From Candidatus Bathyarchaeota archaeon (lineage in GTDB: Archaea; Thermoproteota; Bathyarchaeia; Bathyarchaeales; Bathyarchaeaceae), in NCBI GenBank assembly GCA_020356305.1, contig CP070636.1:527202-534949 (forward strand): a DNA stretch of 7,748 nucleotides. Direction: 5' to 3'. How positions within the stretch are numbered: position 1 is the first letter of the stretch; the number at the start of each line of letters is the position of its first letter. Positions 1-5,963 of the stretch are shown in pieces. The notes beneath the pieces were generated by a model. It ran no database searches and was not told the DNA's origin. It saw only the letters and a list, made by a program, of their open reading frames with translations. The position numbers and the translations under genes were made by a program.

Positions 1-264
1 CTCAGGGAATATTCAGAAAATATGTGAGGTATGAGTGGTGAACAAAATGTGGGTTATTCAAGAAGAAGACGTAAGTCGTGTGTTGCCAGCAGTGGCTCAG
101 GGTCACAAACACCTGAGAATATACCTGCACATTGGAACCCAATGCGCGTTCATTTTCCAAGAATGAACGATAGCAAACATCCTGTAGGCGTACATCAAAA
201 TATAATCGCACCCAAACATTCGAGCTAGAGAACTGGGAAAGAAAAGGTTTGCTGCAGAGCAACC

Positions 265-429
265 GTGATCTCGAAGTGATCACGCGTGATCTGCCTCATG
301 TACAATCAAAATCACACAAGATCACATTTCACTACGATTGAAAAGTCACATGCCATCATGGATCTCACACACGTGATCTGCTTTGTTTTAAGCAGCTATA
401 GTAGCGATCACAAGCCAAAAGATCACACA
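265..429. repeat. GATCAC/GTGATC motif cluster (operator-like)
   Basis: A short motif, best written GTGATC or its complement GATCAC(A), recurs at 265-270, 276-283 (the full palindrome GTGATCAC), 286-291, 320-326, 373-378, 406-412 and 421-429. Shorter TCACA forms lie at 312-316, 346-350 and 365-369. Nine GATC tetramers fall between 267 and 435, where fewer than one is expected by chance. The first three copies are 10-11 bases apart, close to one helical turn. Arrays like this usually bind a dimeric protein cooperatively, either a repressor or a nucleoid or replication protein; which one is inference. The same motif reappears around 1147-1165, 1318-1346 and 1482-1523. Confidence 0.65.
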
Positions 430-567
430 TAGATCCTTTTGTTAAATGGCTCTAGCGCAAATAGTGGGAGCAATAACTCACCGGACAACATGGATAGCAG
501 AGGGAGTGTTGCTTAGCTTCTATTTTTACATAAGCTCAGTTGATGAAACAGTTCTGGAAAGAAGAGT

Positions 568-602
568 CTTTACGTTTGTAAAGTCTCTCGTATAGAATAT
601 AC
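568..602 (+). promoter_or_regulatory. Possible promoter of the 702-1151 gene
   Basis: A TATA-like element, TATAGAATATAC, lies at 591-602. An archaeal start site about 25 bases further on would fall near 620, leaving a leader of about 80 bases to the ATG at 702 or about 30 to the TTG at 654. Just upstream, at 568-583, is a perfect dyad with arms CTTTAC and GTAAAG and a 4-base spacer, placed where an activator or repressor could contact it. Only the pattern supports this; no factor can be named. Confidence 0.35.
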
Positions 603-701
603 TACCAGAAGATATTTCTACCCGTATACAAAATTGTATTCTTTAGCTCTGAGTTGTTGGTGCACAGATTGCGCTTGAAAAATACCGTTCAAAAATGGTT
701 A

Positions 702-1151
702 ATGACCTCTCTGAATGACCCAATTGCAAAAATACTCATAGAAAATAGTCATTTGACGAAAACGCAGCTAGAAACGCTATTGATCGACGTTTTAGCCGAA
801 AATCTTGCCGACAAATCTTTGAAATATGAAGAAAAAGCCAAACTAAGGCTATTGGAAGCAGGAATAAGCCGCGGAGCGTTCAATAGAACTCTAAAACAGG
901 CCAGAAGAAATGCTATCCAATCCGTTTACACGGTTCTTCTGCTCGGATACCTAGGGATCTTTGAAGACACACGTTTAGACCCGTATTTGGAAGCCGCCAA
1001 CAAATTGCAGGCCTATATGAACGCCTACAGAGAAATCCCTAATGATACAAACGTAAAGTATGAACATTTGAGAATTATGAAGATGCTCCGCGAAGAATTG
1101 GAGGCGAGCCTAGAGCAGTTGTCCAACACTAGGTCCCTGTCCAAAGTGTGA
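702..1151 (+). CDS. Conserved-looking protein of unknown function
   Basis: I do not recognise this gene. From the ATG at 702 it encodes about 149 residues. It is mostly helical and charged, with no signal peptide or clear membrane span. A basic stretch, SRGAFNRTLKQARRNAIQSV (roughly residues 76-95), followed by a hydrophobic helix, looks like a helix-turn-helix-like or RNA/DNA-contacting helical unit, but no family can be named. The frame stays open back to a TTG at 654, with further TTG and GTG codons between, and no start has a good ribosome site. ATG 702 is chosen because the protein then begins in a typical way (MTSLNDPIAKIL). The stop codon lies inside a TGTGA-N2-TCACA palindrome (1147-1158), and the upstream region carries the GATCAC cluster. 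Coding potential is convincing; function is open. Confidence 0.7.
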   Translation: MTSLNDPIAKILIENSHLTKTQLETLLIDVLAENLADKSLKYEEKAKLRLLEAGISRGAFNRTLKQARRNAIQSVYTVLLLGYLGIFEDTRLDPYLEAANKLQAYMNAYREIPNDTNVKYEHLRIMKMLREELEASLEQLSNTRSLSKV

Positions 1152-1165
1152 CATCACAGATCACA
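1147..1165. promoter_or_regulatory. TGTGA-CA-TCACA palindrome plus GATCACA
   Basis: TGTGACATCACA at 1147-1158 is an inverted repeat with 5-base arms and a CA centre. It is followed directly by GATCACA at 1159-1165. It spans the stop codon of the preceding gene. It is the same 12-mer, in reverse complement, as the one-mismatch site at 1482-1493, and shares its arms with 1324-1337. An operator for a dimeric regulator is the likely reading. Confidence 0.5.
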
Positions 1166-1317
1166 AAAGGCCCGCGCATATCTGGGAAGATTCTGAAAAT
1201 TACCTCTAGAAACAGCAAAATGGATAATTGGACGATTTTCAAGCTTATTTGGCGTTTCCAGTTAACAAGAGGGATGCCATGCATGTTTGCCTTTGTTGCA
1301 GGCAGTTATTGTTCTAC

Positions 1318-1346
1318 TGTGACGTGTGATGTCACACTACGTCACA
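1318..1346. promoter_or_regulatory. Nested inverted repeat (TGTGACGT ... ACGTCACA)
   Basis: Outer arms TGTGACGT (1318-1325) and ACGTCACA (1339-1346) enclose an inner palindrome, GTGTGA-TG-TCACAC (1324-1337). The inner element matches the TGTGA-N2-TCACA sites at 1147-1158 and 1482-1493. Two nested dyads on almost the same axis suggest either cooperative binding of two dimers or a hairpin in RNA. It lies about 225 bases upstream of the 1571 gene. Confidence 0.5.
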
Positions 1347-1481
1347 ATCAATCCGCTAGAATCCCCGCTTTGTTTTGCTGATTGGCTGAACGGTTGAAGC
1401 CATTATTGGAACGCCCAGCAAGGTTTCTGCCCATCCACCATTAGGATCTTGAACATCCCACAGCGATTTTGTTTCGTGATT

Positions 1482-1523
1482 TGTGATGTCTCAAATATCA
1501 CACGTGATCACATTTAAATCACA
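1482..1523. promoter_or_regulatory. Operator-like sites flanking a TATA-like box
   Basis: TGTGATGTCTCA (1482-1493) differs by one base from the perfect TGTGATGTCACA palindrome. It is followed by TATCACACGTGATCACA (1496-1512), which contains the palindrome GTGATCAC at 1504-1511, and by ATCACA (1517-1522). Between the last two motifs lies TTTAAA (about 1513-1518), a plausible TATA box about 55 bases upstream of the GTG start at 1571. A protein bound to these sites would compete with TBP, so repression, perhaps autoregulation, is the likely effect. This is inference from layout. Confidence 0.45.
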
Positions 1524-1558
1524 GTTCGTGGAATATCTTATCCTGGCAAGACAAACTC

Positions 1559-1565
1559 GGAGGAG
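1559..1565 (+). promoter_or_regulatory. Ribosome binding site fixing the GTG start at 1571
   Basis: GGAGGAG at 1559-1565 is a strong Shine-Dalgarno match with a 5-base gap to GTG at 1571. No ATG lies in frame near it, so this site decides the start of the membrane-anchored winged-helix gene. Confidence 0.75.
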
Positions 1566-1570
1566 TCTTT

Positions 1571-2263
1571 GTGTATGTGGATGTCTCCCTGATCGCTGCA
1601 ATTGTTCTTTTGCTCGTATCGTTTGGTTTTGCCACTTTGTACTATCGGCAGATAAAGAGGGCCCGCAAGTCGTACGAAGAGGCAAGAAGCGCTGTCGGTG
1701 ACGTTGTAATGAGTTTTGGCAGACAGCTGCAAAGGCAGGAGAACAAGCTTGGCGCTGTCGCCTACAAAACCGAGGCGTTCTCTTCCAGAAGTGAAGACCA
1801 TGCAAAAAAGTTGAAGATACACGCTAAGCAATTATCAGATCTCGCTGACAAAATGGAGTCCTTTACTGGAATTGAGAAAAAGGTGATGGCGCAAATTGAG
1901 ACAATGAGCAAAAACGTAGACGATGTCATAACGAAGCAAGAAAGCTTGGTTAAGAAGATTGCTGACGCCCCAATGGCTCCTGAGGTAAAAATAAAGGCAG
2001 CCATTCCAATAAAGAGAGAACGTGCGTTAGCTCCCCTAACAGAAACGGAGCTCATTGTGCTTGAGGCTCTCGCCTCCGAGGGAGAGAAGACTGCTCCTGA
2101 AATCAGGGACAAGATAAAACTCACCAGAGAGCACACAGCGCGTCTGATGAAAAAGCTTTATGAAAAAGGTTATGTGGAGCGGGACTCTGGAAAAATGCCA
2201 TACACCTACCGCATTAAGGATGAGATGAAGCGAATCTTAAGCAAAACAGAAGCCAAGATTTGA
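1571..2263 (+). CDS. Membrane-anchored coiled-coil winged-helix protein
   Basis: A 230-residue protein in three parts. Residues about 6-25 form one hydrophobic transmembrane helix, followed by basic residues (RQIKRARK), so the bulk of the protein should face the cytoplasm. Residues about 30-135 are charged and heptad-like, probably a long coiled coil that dimerises. Residues about 155-225 form a MarR/ArsR-like winged helix: a helix in LTETELIVLEALASEG, then TAPEIRDKIKLTREHTARLMKKLYEKGYVERD and a wing ending in YTYRI. It should therefore hold DNA near the membrane, as a regulator or a tether; no ligand or target gene is visible. It has a GTG start with a strong ribosome site. It converges with herA, leaving only about 15 bases between the stops. 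Operator-like sites upstream suggest it may control itself. Confidence 0.85.
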   Translation: MYVDVSLIAAIVLLLVSFGFATLYYRQIKRARKSYEEARSAVGDVVMSFGRQLQRQENKLGAVAYKTEAFSSRSEDHAKKLKIHAKQLSDLADKMESFTGIEKKVMAQIETMSKNVDDVITKQESLVKKIADAPMAPEVKIKAAIPIKRERALAPLTETELIVLEALASEGEKTAPEIRDKIKLTREHTARLMKKLYEKGYVERDSGKMPYTYRIKDEMKRILSKTEAKI

Positions 2264-2278
2264 CGCAGACTTTGTTGG

Positions 2279-3829
2279 CTAGGTTCCTCTGTGAGCTAAG
2301 TTCTCTCCAACTTGGCGAAGCGTTCTCAAATGTGCGTCCATCTCGGACAATGTTTCTGAGGGTGGAAGAGCGTATTCCACTTTCTCCCTCTCGTCAAGAT
2401 ATTCAGGATAATGAGTCACCTTTATGGGGACAGCAAATCGGATTTTGGGCTCAGAGATGAGTAGCGCCTCTCCTACATCGAGCATTTTTATTTCGGTGTC
2501 ACTGTACTCCAGATAAGGCGTGTTTCTTGTGAGGTATCCTCTGTCTTGACTCAATTCTGTCTTCATAATAACCTTTGTCCAGAGCTCAGCAAAAACATCG
2601 TAATTTATTCGCGAAGGCCTAGGTGTAACAGCGTTCAATCCAACCCTATACTTTCGATATGTTAGGGCTACGTCGGAGAATATGGTCTTGGGCTTGTTGG
2701 GATCAAGGAATTCGTGGGCTTCCTCGAGGGTTATGAGAAGAGTGGGAAGTTTTTCCCACTCTATGTAATTCTCTTCCCATATTCGCTTATAGTGACGGGC
2801 CACACTTGAGGCTGTGAGACAGGTGATGTTGTATTGTTCCTCAGAGTTTATTCCGGATATGTCAATGAGGCAAGTGATCCCTCTCGTGACATTTTGGATC
2901 ACGTCATCAACGAAACTATATTCAGAAGATGGAAAGAGGTCAGGAGAGAGATCTGAAAGCTTGTGCATGAGAGCCTCAATCACAACTTTGGCTTTGTATC
3001 CTGTTATGTTTCCAACCCCGGTGTATCCCCCCGTCGCATAAGCCTCAAGCGCACCTTCTATCCAACTCTTGCCTAGCCTCTCATACAGCCTCTTAGCAAG
3101 TCTATACTGAGGTAGCCCTATCTCAGGGAAAATTGTGTATAGCTTGCCAGGAAGAAGGGTTTGCAGTCCTATACGCAGTTTGCCCTCTCTAGCTGAGTAA
3201 TAGCGGACTTTGTTATGGAAGAGCGGGTGATCACGTAGTCCTCTCTGAGGTTCTATGCCCTTTCCTGTCAGTAACTGCCCCGCAAAGTCAAAGATGAGAC
3301 CGACAGTTTTTGGACTGTCATCTATTATCCTTGCGTTTAGCACCAGTTCACAATTAGTCTTTCCTGAACCAGTCATCCCAAACATGCCCATCATCCGCTG
3401 AACGGACTCAACGTCTATACCGACTGATCCAAGCAGTTTTTCCCCAGAGCGCAGACGTCCTATCTTTAGCTCCCCGGCAAGCTTCAAAGCAGAGCAGTCC
3501 TCTGGAGTAGTTGTATACACTTTGTCCCTGTAGTCAGGGTTAAAGGTGGGAGAACGAACTTTGTCAGCTCTTCTCTCTAGGAAAAGAATACCCTCAACGC
3601 TTCTATAACGGGAATACGGACCAAACGTCTCTTTTCCTTCCGCCTCGCGAAGTTGTTCGCTAATTTCGAGTGTTGATTTGCTCTCGGCGTTCACAACTCT
3701 TGCATAGAAACTCCTTTCACCGGAATCTATCCTAACCATCTGGCCAAAGGAAAGGTTGGTTCCTTGATTAAGAAAAAAGAAAACTCGATCTCCACGCACC
3801 TCACGGATGAAACCAGCTGTTTCAGACAT
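2279..3829 (-). CDS. herA: HerA-type DNA translocase ATPase
   Basis: A 516-residue FtsK/HerA-family ATPase, close to the usual size. HerA forms a hexameric ring that pumps DNA and drives the NurA nuclease during end resection in archaeal double-strand break repair. Residues 1-85 fit the N-terminal HAS beta-barrel. Walker A is GMTGSGKT at about 151-158, Walker B with the catalytic glutamate is TLLITLEEAH at about 363-372, and the RPS motif is at about 404-406. Two spots differ from what I expect of typical HerA: FDFAGQ (about 180) where D-x-x-GEY is common, and TPRPSR where TQRPS is common. The ATG at 3829 overlaps the 3' end of nurA by 8 bases, so the two are translationally coupled. A TTG at 3835 is an alternative, and a GGGAG at about 3840-3844 could serve either. 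It is the last gene of a three-gene minus-strand operon. Confidence 0.93.
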   Translation of the reverse strand: MSETAGFIREVRGDRVFFFLNQGTNLSFGQMVRIDSGERSFYARVVNAESKSTLEISEQLREAEGKETFGPYSRYRSVEGILFLERRADKVRSPTFNPDYRDKVYTTTPEDCSALKLAGELKIGRLRSGEKLLGSVGIDVESVQRMMGMFGMTGSGKTNCELVLNARIIDDSPKTVGLIFDFAGQLLTGKGIEPQRGLRDHPLFHNKVRYYSAREGKLRIGLQTLLPGKLYTIFPEIGLPQYRLAKRLYERLGKSWIEGALEAYATGGYTGVGNITGYKAKVVIEALMHKLSDLSPDLFPSSEYSFVDDVIQNVTRGITCLIDISGINSEEQYNITCLTASSVARHYKRIWEENYIEWEKLPTLLITLEEAHEFLDPNKPKTIFSDVALTYRKYRVGLNAVTPRPSRINYDVFAELWTKVIMKTELSQDRGYLTRNTPYLEYSDTEIKMLDVGEALLISEPKIRFAVPIKVTHYPEYLDEREKVEYALPPSETLSEMDAHLRTLRQVGENLAHRGT

Positions 3830-4808
3830 ATTCAACTAACTCCCGTCTAAATGGACGCTTCACTCCATGTAGTTCATCTGCAAAGTTGCAAGAGAACTCC
3901 TCAATGCGAAGTACATCTAATAACCCAGCGTTGGCAAGCGTCTCCTCGACTTTATCGTGGTAATAAATGAGCATGGAATCTGATGGAGCAGAAAAATCAT
4001 GGGCAAGCCAAAGGGTCACTGGATATCCAAGGCATCTTGGATCTTCAGAGATGTAAGTGAGGGGAGAAAGTAGTTCATGTACGTCGCATTGAGTCAAATA
4101 TTCCATTATGTCACAACGGAAAGCGCGTGGACTCTCTTCACATAGTTTCACAATTGCCACATCACCATACTGGTGTTTATGTATATCTGCTTTTTTGGCA
4201 GGATAATAGGTCCAGACACCATATGGAGATAGCATGTACGTCGCAGCTATTAGATCATGTCCCTTTTCATCATGAAGGGACGGAGACTGTTTGCTTATTG
4301 CCAGAAGCTTGATGTCTTTATTTTGGCATTCTTCGTAGAGCTCTACTAAAAACTTCCTTTCCCCGCCAAAGTAGCTAGCTCCGTCTAGAAGAAGGTAGTC
4401 GCCCTCGCTTGTTTTGTGCAGTAGTTGTAAGGCCATTCTACTCTCTAAATTCAGCCTCTTATCCTGGAGAACCGTGCGACGTACATATGCGTCTCCAACA
4501 ACACTGTGTATCTCTTCTAGGTAATCCCAATCTACATTTCGATGTCTCACTGCAGCATATGTAGCACGCAACAAGTAGATTCCCCAGTTGTTTGCTCTTT
4601 TTAACGTTCTTGTAGAACAGTCAACAGCTTGGAAATGTACGTCGCAGCTATCTATTCTTCTAAGAGGCCTAAACTTGGATGTCTCAAGTCTTTCCTTTAT
4701 CACGGACTCCTCTTTCACTTCGTGATAACCCACTCTTCGTCCCCTGTGTACATATTCGCTCAGTTTTTTCTTCATTTCACTTAGGTCTTTTTCAATTTTA
4801 ACATTCAT
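3822..4808 (-). CDS. nurA: NurA 5'-3' nuclease
   Basis: A 328-residue NurA-domain protein, a manganese-dependent RNase H-like nuclease that works with HerA to resect DNA ends. The residues I expect at the active site are visible: Asp63 in AVDCST, Glu122 in LNLESR, Asp142 in LLLDGAS, Lys173 in ISKQS, and the C-terminal pair Tyr262/His270 in GYPVTLWLAHD. The Tyr-His spacing of eight is what I recall for Sulfolobus NurA. The frame extends to a GTG at 4853, but the ATG at 4808 is preceded by GGAGGA about 7 bases upstream and gives a normal N terminus, so it is preferred. The 3' end overlaps herA; the winged-helix gene lies about 75 bases upstream. An oddity: a 12-base sequence occurs four times within this gene in three different reading phases (see repeats). 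Confidence 0.9.
   Translation of the reverse strand: MNVKIEKDLSEMKKKLSEYVHRGRRVGYHEVKEESVIKERLETSKFRPLRRIDSCDVHFQAVDCSTRTLKRANNWGIYLLRATYAAVRHRNVDWDYLEEIHSVVGDAYVRRTVLQDKRLNLESRMALQLLHKTSEGDYLLLDGASYFGGERKFLVELYEECQNKDIKLLAISKQSPSLHDEKGHDLIAATYMLSPYGVWTYYPAKKADIHKHQYGDVAIVKLCEESPRAFRCDIMEYLTQCDVHELLSPLTYISEDPRCLGYPVTLWLAHDFSAPSDSMLIYYHDKVEETLANAGLLDVLRIEEFSCNFADELHGVKRPFRRELVEYV
4077..4651. repeat. Four copies of a 12-mer inside nurA
   Basis: ATGTACGTCGCA is found on the plus strand at 4077-4088, 4234-4245 and 4635-4646, and inverted (TGCGACGTACAT) at 4475-4486. The copies at 4234 and 4635 extend to 17 identical bases (ATGTACGTCGCAGCTAT). In the nurA protein they encode CDVH twice (4077 and 4635), ATYM (4234) and YVRR (4475), so protein constraint does not explain them. 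Centres are 157, 241 and 160 bases apart. A DNA-level role, such as a protein-binding site, is possible. The last eight bases resemble ACGTCACA at 1339-1346. Confidence 0.6.
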
Positions 4809-4814
4809 AAAGTA

Positions 4815-4820
4815 TCCTCC
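4815..4820 (-). promoter_or_regulatory. Ribosome binding site of nurA
   Basis: Read on the minus strand this is GGAGGA, about 7 bases before ATG 4808. It decides the nurA start in favour of ATG 4808 over the upstream GTG 4853. Confidence 0.65.
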
Positions 4821-4883
4821 GTCGTAAATGGAACCCAATTTTCGAGCGGGCACCTTACTAGTGCATTCAGTTTGGAACTCTGC

Positions 4884-5294
4884 TTACTTATTACTTTTCA
4901 CAAAACTCAATGCATGCCCAGCTGGTTTAGTTATTATCCTATAGCGTCGACGCCTAGACATCTGACTTACCGCTAGAATCCCCCGGTCAGTCATTCGAGA
5001 TAGATATGTTGAAACTGTGCTTAAGCTGATGGGTTGGTTAAACTCCTGCTCGTATGCAGATCGAATGTCTTTGGACGTAAACCACACGATGGGAAAGCGC
5101 TTCTCCACGACTTTGTGCATTTTATCAAACTTAGAGAGTTTAGAGACATCGTCCTCCCATCCAGGATTCTCCCCGGGTATGCCCCCGAGCAATTCAACAA
5201 GATCAAGAAGCCGAAGGGCCTTTTCCCTTGTTACATGCCCCTCGAAAGCAATCGTATAACGGTTGCCATTCCCGTCAAAGATTTCTACTCGCAT
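4884..5294 (-). CDS. Small winged-helix protein, first gene of nurA-herA operon
   Basis: From the ATG at 5294 this is a 136-residue protein. Residues 1-20 look like a beta hairpin (MRVEIFDGNGNRYTIAFEGH), then a helix (TREKALRLLDLVELLGG). Residues about 55-125 form a winged helix: KVVEKRFPIVWFTSKDIRSAYEQEF, a recognition helix in LSTVSTYLSRMTDRGIL and a basic wing, SRRRRYRI. It should bind DNA. It precedes nurA and herA on the same strand, so it may regulate the operon or act as a third component of the resection machinery; the sequence does not say which. The frame extends to a TTG at 5348 with no ribosome site, and a TATA-like box at 5356-5362 would place transcription start inside that extension, so the ATG is preferred with moderate confidence. 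Confidence 0.82.
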   Translation of the reverse strand: MRVEIFDGNGNRYTIAFEGHVTREKALRLLDLVELLGGIPGENPGWEDDVSKLSKFDKMHKVVEKRFPIVWFTSKDIRSAYEQEFNQPISLSTVSTYLSRMTDRGILAVSQMSRRRRYRIITKPAGHALSFVKSNK

Positions 5295-5355
5295 TTTCCT
5301 AGCCGGCAAGGGGGACACCTGGTTAACAAGGGTTTTTACAGTTAACAATTCACAA

Positions 5356-5362
5356 GTTATAG
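5356..5362 (-). promoter_or_regulatory. Possible TATA box of the wHTH-nurA-herA operon
   Basis: On the minus strand this reads CTATAAC, about 60 bases before ATG 5294. A start site about 25 bases downstream, near 5331, would give a leader of roughly 35 bases. The match is short and unproven. Confidence 0.25.
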
Positions 5363-5506
5363 AGGTTTTGGCGAAGAGTAGTTGTGAGAATCATGGAAAA
5401 CACGCCCTAAAACAATAAAGAAGGCAAATTTGCACTTCTTAGCTTTCACAAACTTCACACGAGCGTCAATTGAACAAAAGCGAAGAGAAGCCAAAAGGTT
5501 CTCTAC

Positions 5507-5529
5507 TCTCCAGTAGAAGCCGAGGGGTC
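5507..5529 (+). repeat. ORB-like element 1
   Basis: TCTCCAGTAGAAG followed by CCGAGGGGTC matches the archaeal origin recognition box layout: a dyad-like core, then a G run on the same strand at 5524-5527. It aligns without gaps to the elements at 5767-5789 and 5941-5963. Orc1/Cdc6 would bind here. It sits about 240 bases from the other two and points towards the AT-rich tract. Confidence 0.65.
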
Positions 5530-5627
5530 ATAGTTTCAGTGAGAAGAAAGCACCAAAACGTTAATTTTAGGAAAAGATAGATGTTTAACGAATCATTTAG
5601 AAATCAATTTCACATATATTCACAAAA

Positions 5628-5639
5628 TGCGCGCGCGCA
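5628..5639. other. Alternating GC palindrome
   Basis: TGCGCGCGCGCA is a perfect 12-base palindrome of alternating purine and pyrimidine, in otherwise AT-rich sequence within the origin region. Such tracts can adopt Z-DNA under negative supercoiling. A role is not established. Confidence 0.35.
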
Positions 5640-5766
5640 AGTCAAGATCTTTCAACAAAAACGTTAGGCCACAAGAACCTTGTTCTCGGTATTTCATGGA
5701 CAACTAAAAAGCGAACTCCATAACGCTTGTACCAACGCCAAAGAGTACTGCTAAAACCATTGCCCC

Positions 5767-5789
5767 AACCCCTCAGTTTCCACTCGAGG
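5767..5789 (-). repeat. ORB-like element 2 (inverted)
   Basis: On the minus strand the core CTCGAGTGGAAAC is followed by TGAGGGGTT, the best match of the three to the archaeal ORB pattern as I recall it. Its G run (5769-5772) faces away from the AT-rich tract. With element 3 it forms an inverted pair flanking that tract. Confidence 0.75.
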
Positions 5790-5811
5790 ACCCTGTAAGG
5801 TTTCCGTCCTA

Positions 5812-5885
5812 ACCAAAATTTTTTTATGAAATGCTCAAAAGTCTTTTACAAGAGTGTTTAAGTAATCTTATGATGACTAACCTTT
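5812..5885. other. AT-rich candidate duplex unwinding element
   Basis: The tract between ORB-like elements 2 and 3 includes a T7 run at about 5819-5825. At 5821-5880 it has 15 G/C in 60 bases. Its position between inverted initiator sites is that of a duplex unwinding element. The role is inferred. Confidence 0.5.
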
Positions 5886-5892
5886 AACGGGC

Positions 5893-5911
5893 TGTTCCTT
5901 TTACAGGAACA
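5893..5911. repeat. Inverted repeat TGTTCCT/AGGAACA at the origin
   Basis: Perfect 7-base arms, TGTTCCT (5893-5899) and AGGAACA (5905-5911), enclose a TTTAC spacer. GGCTGTTCC at 5890-5898 recurs at 5937-5945 at the start of ORB-like element 3. It may be a degenerate initiator half-site without the G run, or a cruciform. Confidence 0.45.
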
Positions 5912-5940
5912 AAATATCTTACACTACATATCCTCAGGCT

Positions 5941-5963
5941 GTTCCAGAGGAAATATAGGGGTC
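5941..5963 (+). repeat. ORB-like element 3
   Basis: GTTCCAGAGGAAA followed by TATAGGGGTC fits the ORB pattern: the TTCC...GGAA dyad core, then a G run at 5958-5961. It is inverted relative to element 2 across the AT-rich tract and lies about 190 bases before the cdc6 start, so initiator binding here could also regulate cdc6. Confidence 0.7.

Larger units (their letters stand above)
1..650. other. Non-coding region with motif cluster and promoter
   Basis: I see no convincing gene here. Short open frames on both strands (about 65 codons at 31-228 plus; about 90 codons running off the left edge on minus) have the Ser/Phe/His/Cys-rich or otherwise odd composition typical of chance frames. No tRNA-like or rRNA-like stretch was recognised. 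What stands out is a run of GATCAC/GTGATC/TCACA motifs at 265-429 and a TATA-like box at 591-602 preceding the gene at 702. A small dyad, CTCAGG/CCTGAG with a 10-base spacer, lies at 96-117. Confidence 0.6.
1152..1570. other. Intergenic region with palindromic operator-like sites
   Basis: No convincing gene is seen. A 77-codon plus frame at 1148-1381 starts inside the palindrome and has a Cys/Thr/Ile-rich composition without recognisable pattern, so it is left out. The region holds palindromes at 1147-1165, 1318-1346 and 1482-1523 and ends with the promoter-like and ribosome-binding sequences of the 1571 gene. Confidence 0.55.

Noticed and set aside
31..228. 65-codon plus-strand frame
   Set aside because: Low-information sequence without any family pattern; the GAGGT before its ATG is too close to act as a ribosome site.
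2..283. Minus-strand open frame running off the left edge
   Set aside because: Ser/Phe/His/Cys/Tyr-rich composition, no recognisable domain and no ribosome site; looks like a chance frame.
1148..1381. 77-codon plus-strand frame after the unknown gene
   Set aside because: Begins inside a palindrome, carries the nested dyad within it and has no coding-like composition.
1353..4983. 14-base match CCGCTAGAATCCCC at 1353-1366 and 4970-4983
   Set aside because: One such match in a window of this size is not surprising, and the second copy is in coding sequence.
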